Assembly (NCBI GenBank): GCA_029939785.1
Contig: JAOZSG010000023.1
Coordinates: 1-16,391 of the forward strand
Length of the DNA: 16,391 nt
Reading direction: 5' to 3'
Source of the DNA: Fidelibacterota bacterium
GTDB lineage: Bacteria > Fidelibacterota > UBA2242 > JAFGTP01
The position numbers were made by a program, and so were the translations under genes. Shown one piece after another: positions 15,545-16,391 of the stretch; positions within the stretch are counted from its first letter, which is position 1; the number at the start of each line of letters is the position of its first letter. The notes below the pieces were generated by a model. That model was not told the origin of the DNA, made no database searches, and saw nothing but the letters and a program-made list of their open reading frames with translations.

Positions 15545-16389
15545 TGAAAAAACTACAATATTTTATATTATTTATACTAATTTATTTATTTGTAATAAAT
15601 TGTGAATATACTCCTATATCAATGCCAAACAGCAATGATTCAACAAAATTATTTAGTACAGGTGAGATTAAATATATTGCAATGAATCCATCATGGGATA
15701 ATTTCTCAAAACCTTTAGATATTTTTATTTCTATTGATGATTATATTTTTATTGCTGATAGTGGAAAGAATCAAATTACTGTCCTTAACAAAACAGGTGA
15801 TATAATATTAAAAGATCAATCAGGTAATGACTTTTCCGCATTATCAAATCTAAATAATATTAATCCTATTGGGCTTTGTGTTGATTCAAAACTGAATGTA
15901 TTTTTTGTAGATAGATCAAATACTGTTTATGTTTGGAATCAATTCATTAATAATTGTAGTAATAACGAAGGTAATGATTCTATTGCAGTAGCTATTACCT
16001 ATCGTAATCCAGAAACATCCGATGAAATTCGAATCACTAATTTTCTTGACTCCTATGCACTGGATTACACCGGCTACATAATTGTAAATGTAGAATACGA
16101 ATATAATCAGGCAAAAATGGATAGTATTCTCGGTGTTCATGTTTTTTATAAAGATTATGACAAAACATCTTCAGAATTTGTGAGCATAGCTGCATCTCCA
16201 CTTGGCTCTGATAATTTTTATATCACAGATAATTATCACCAAAACATTCAAAATATTTCTTTTGCAAGATCATCATATATAAAATTGGCAGATGGAACAA
16301 CACTCTGGCAACATCAAGGTTACTTAAATGGTCTTGTTGCAACTGCTGGAACCGGAGCTGTCAGGTCCCTCTCCCAAGTTCCTGGGTGA
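15544..16389 (+). CDS. Beta-propeller-like (NHL-type) lipoprotein, probably broken at window edge
   Basis: 281 residues are readable before TGA 16387-16389. The N-terminal signal (MKKLQYFILFILIYLFVINC) ends in a lipobox VINC with lipidated Cys20. Propeller-like repeats follow: PLDIFISIDDYIFIADSGKNQITVLNKTGDIIL (about 58-90), PIGLCVDSKLNVFFVDRSNTVYVW and DNFYITDNYHQNIQNI. The pattern [IF]ADSxxNQIxVxNxxG is typical of NHL/six-bladed propellers, which bind peptides or sugars. The start overlaps the PorV-like stop by one base (TAATG), so translation is probably coupled. The last residues, after ATAGTGA, use codons unlike the rest of the window (AGG, CTC, TCC, GGG) and end abruptly where another blade would be expected. 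I infer that the true gene is longer and that this stop is not the native end. Confidence 0.72.
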   Translation: MKKLQYFILFILIYLFVINCEYTPISMPNSNDSTKLFSTGEIKYIAMNPSWDNFSKPLDIFISIDDYIFIADSGKNQITVLNKTGDIILKDQSGNDFSALSNLNNINPIGLCVDSKLNVFFVDRSNTVYVWNQFINNCSNNEGNDSIAVAITYRNPETSDEIRITNFLDSYALDYTGYIIVNVEYEYNQAKMDSILGVHVFYKDYDKTSSEFVSIAASPLGSDNFYITDNYHQNIQNISFARSSYIKLADGTTLWQHQGYLNGLVATAGTGAVRSLSQVPG

Positions 16390-16391
16390 CC
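16354..16391. other. GC-rich imperfect palindrome at the right edge
   Basis: The last ~40 bases are about 60% G+C, against the AT-rich gene before them. GGTC (16364-16367) pairs with GACC (16388-16391), and CCCA (16373-16376) with TGGG (16383-16386), around loop AGTTCC. The stop codon of the propeller lipoprotein frame lies inside it. This could be the end of an inserted repeat or small mobile element, or an assembly junction at a contig end. Confidence 0.45.

Noticed and set aside
15916..16140. 74-residue minus-strand frame opposite the propeller lipoprotein
   Set aside because: It is an antisense shadow with no domain or start signal; the plus-strand frame has a lipobox, propeller repeats and coupled start.
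1..16391. CRISPR array, insertion sequence, phage genes or restriction/defence system
   Set aside because: I saw no regularly spaced repeats, transposase or integrase, phage structural genes or nuclease/methylase genes; the only possible mobile-element traces are the spacer at 10061-10200 and the right edge.

Overview
This AT-rich window of about 16.4 kb looks like chromosomal DNA from a Gram-negative bacterium of the Fibrobacterota-Chlorobiota-Bacteroidota (FCB) superphylum. The evidence is two large exported proteins with FlgD-like / type IX-style C-terminal domains (one with the NFPNPFNPET signature), a TonB-dependent receptor with a carboxypeptidase-regulatory-like N-terminal domain, a PorV/PorQ-family protein and two lipoproteins. 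The style resembles Marinimicrobia, KSB1, Calditrichota, Cloacimonadota or Ignavibacteria, but the sequence alone does not let me choose between them. Both ends cut or break a gene, so this may be one complete contig.

Left part (1-5054), housekeeping and regulation. The 3' part of a malic enzyme (+) ends at a strong terminator. This faces a second terminator belonging to a convergent DEAD-box RNA helicase of the DeaD/CsdA type (-). Upstream of the helicase on the same strand are tRNA-Lys(CUU) and a short stand-alone PilZ (c-di-GMP-binding) protein, each with a recognisable sigma-70-like promoter. Divergent from the PilZ gene is a full-length glutamine-hydrolysing asparagine synthetase (asnB, +).

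Middle part (5134-10032), exported proteins. A 750-residue protein carries a canonical EF-hand loop, a fibronectin-III-like segment and a degenerate C-terminal sorting-like domain. Seventeen bases later comes an 857-residue protein made of three copies of a paired OB-fold-like unit, an Ig-like segment and a typical C-terminal sorting domain. A strong terminator closes this unit.

The next spacer (10033-10219) is not ordinary AT-rich spacer. It is richer in G+C and contains an imperfect stem-loop with a cUUCGg tetraloop plus short ACTG repeats.

Right part (10220-16389), a tightly packed envelope operon: lipoprotein with Ig-like modules and a Rossmann/GATase-like region, TonB-dependent receptor, PorV/PorQ-like protein and beta-propeller-like lipoprotein. 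Successive genes overlap by 20, 13 and 1 nt. No SusD gene is present, so the lipoproteins may replace it, or the receptor and PorV-like protein may serve surface-protein secretion instead of glycan import. The last gene breaks in a GC-rich imperfect palindrome at the extreme right edge, which looks like a repeat boundary or assembly end rather than the natural C-terminus.
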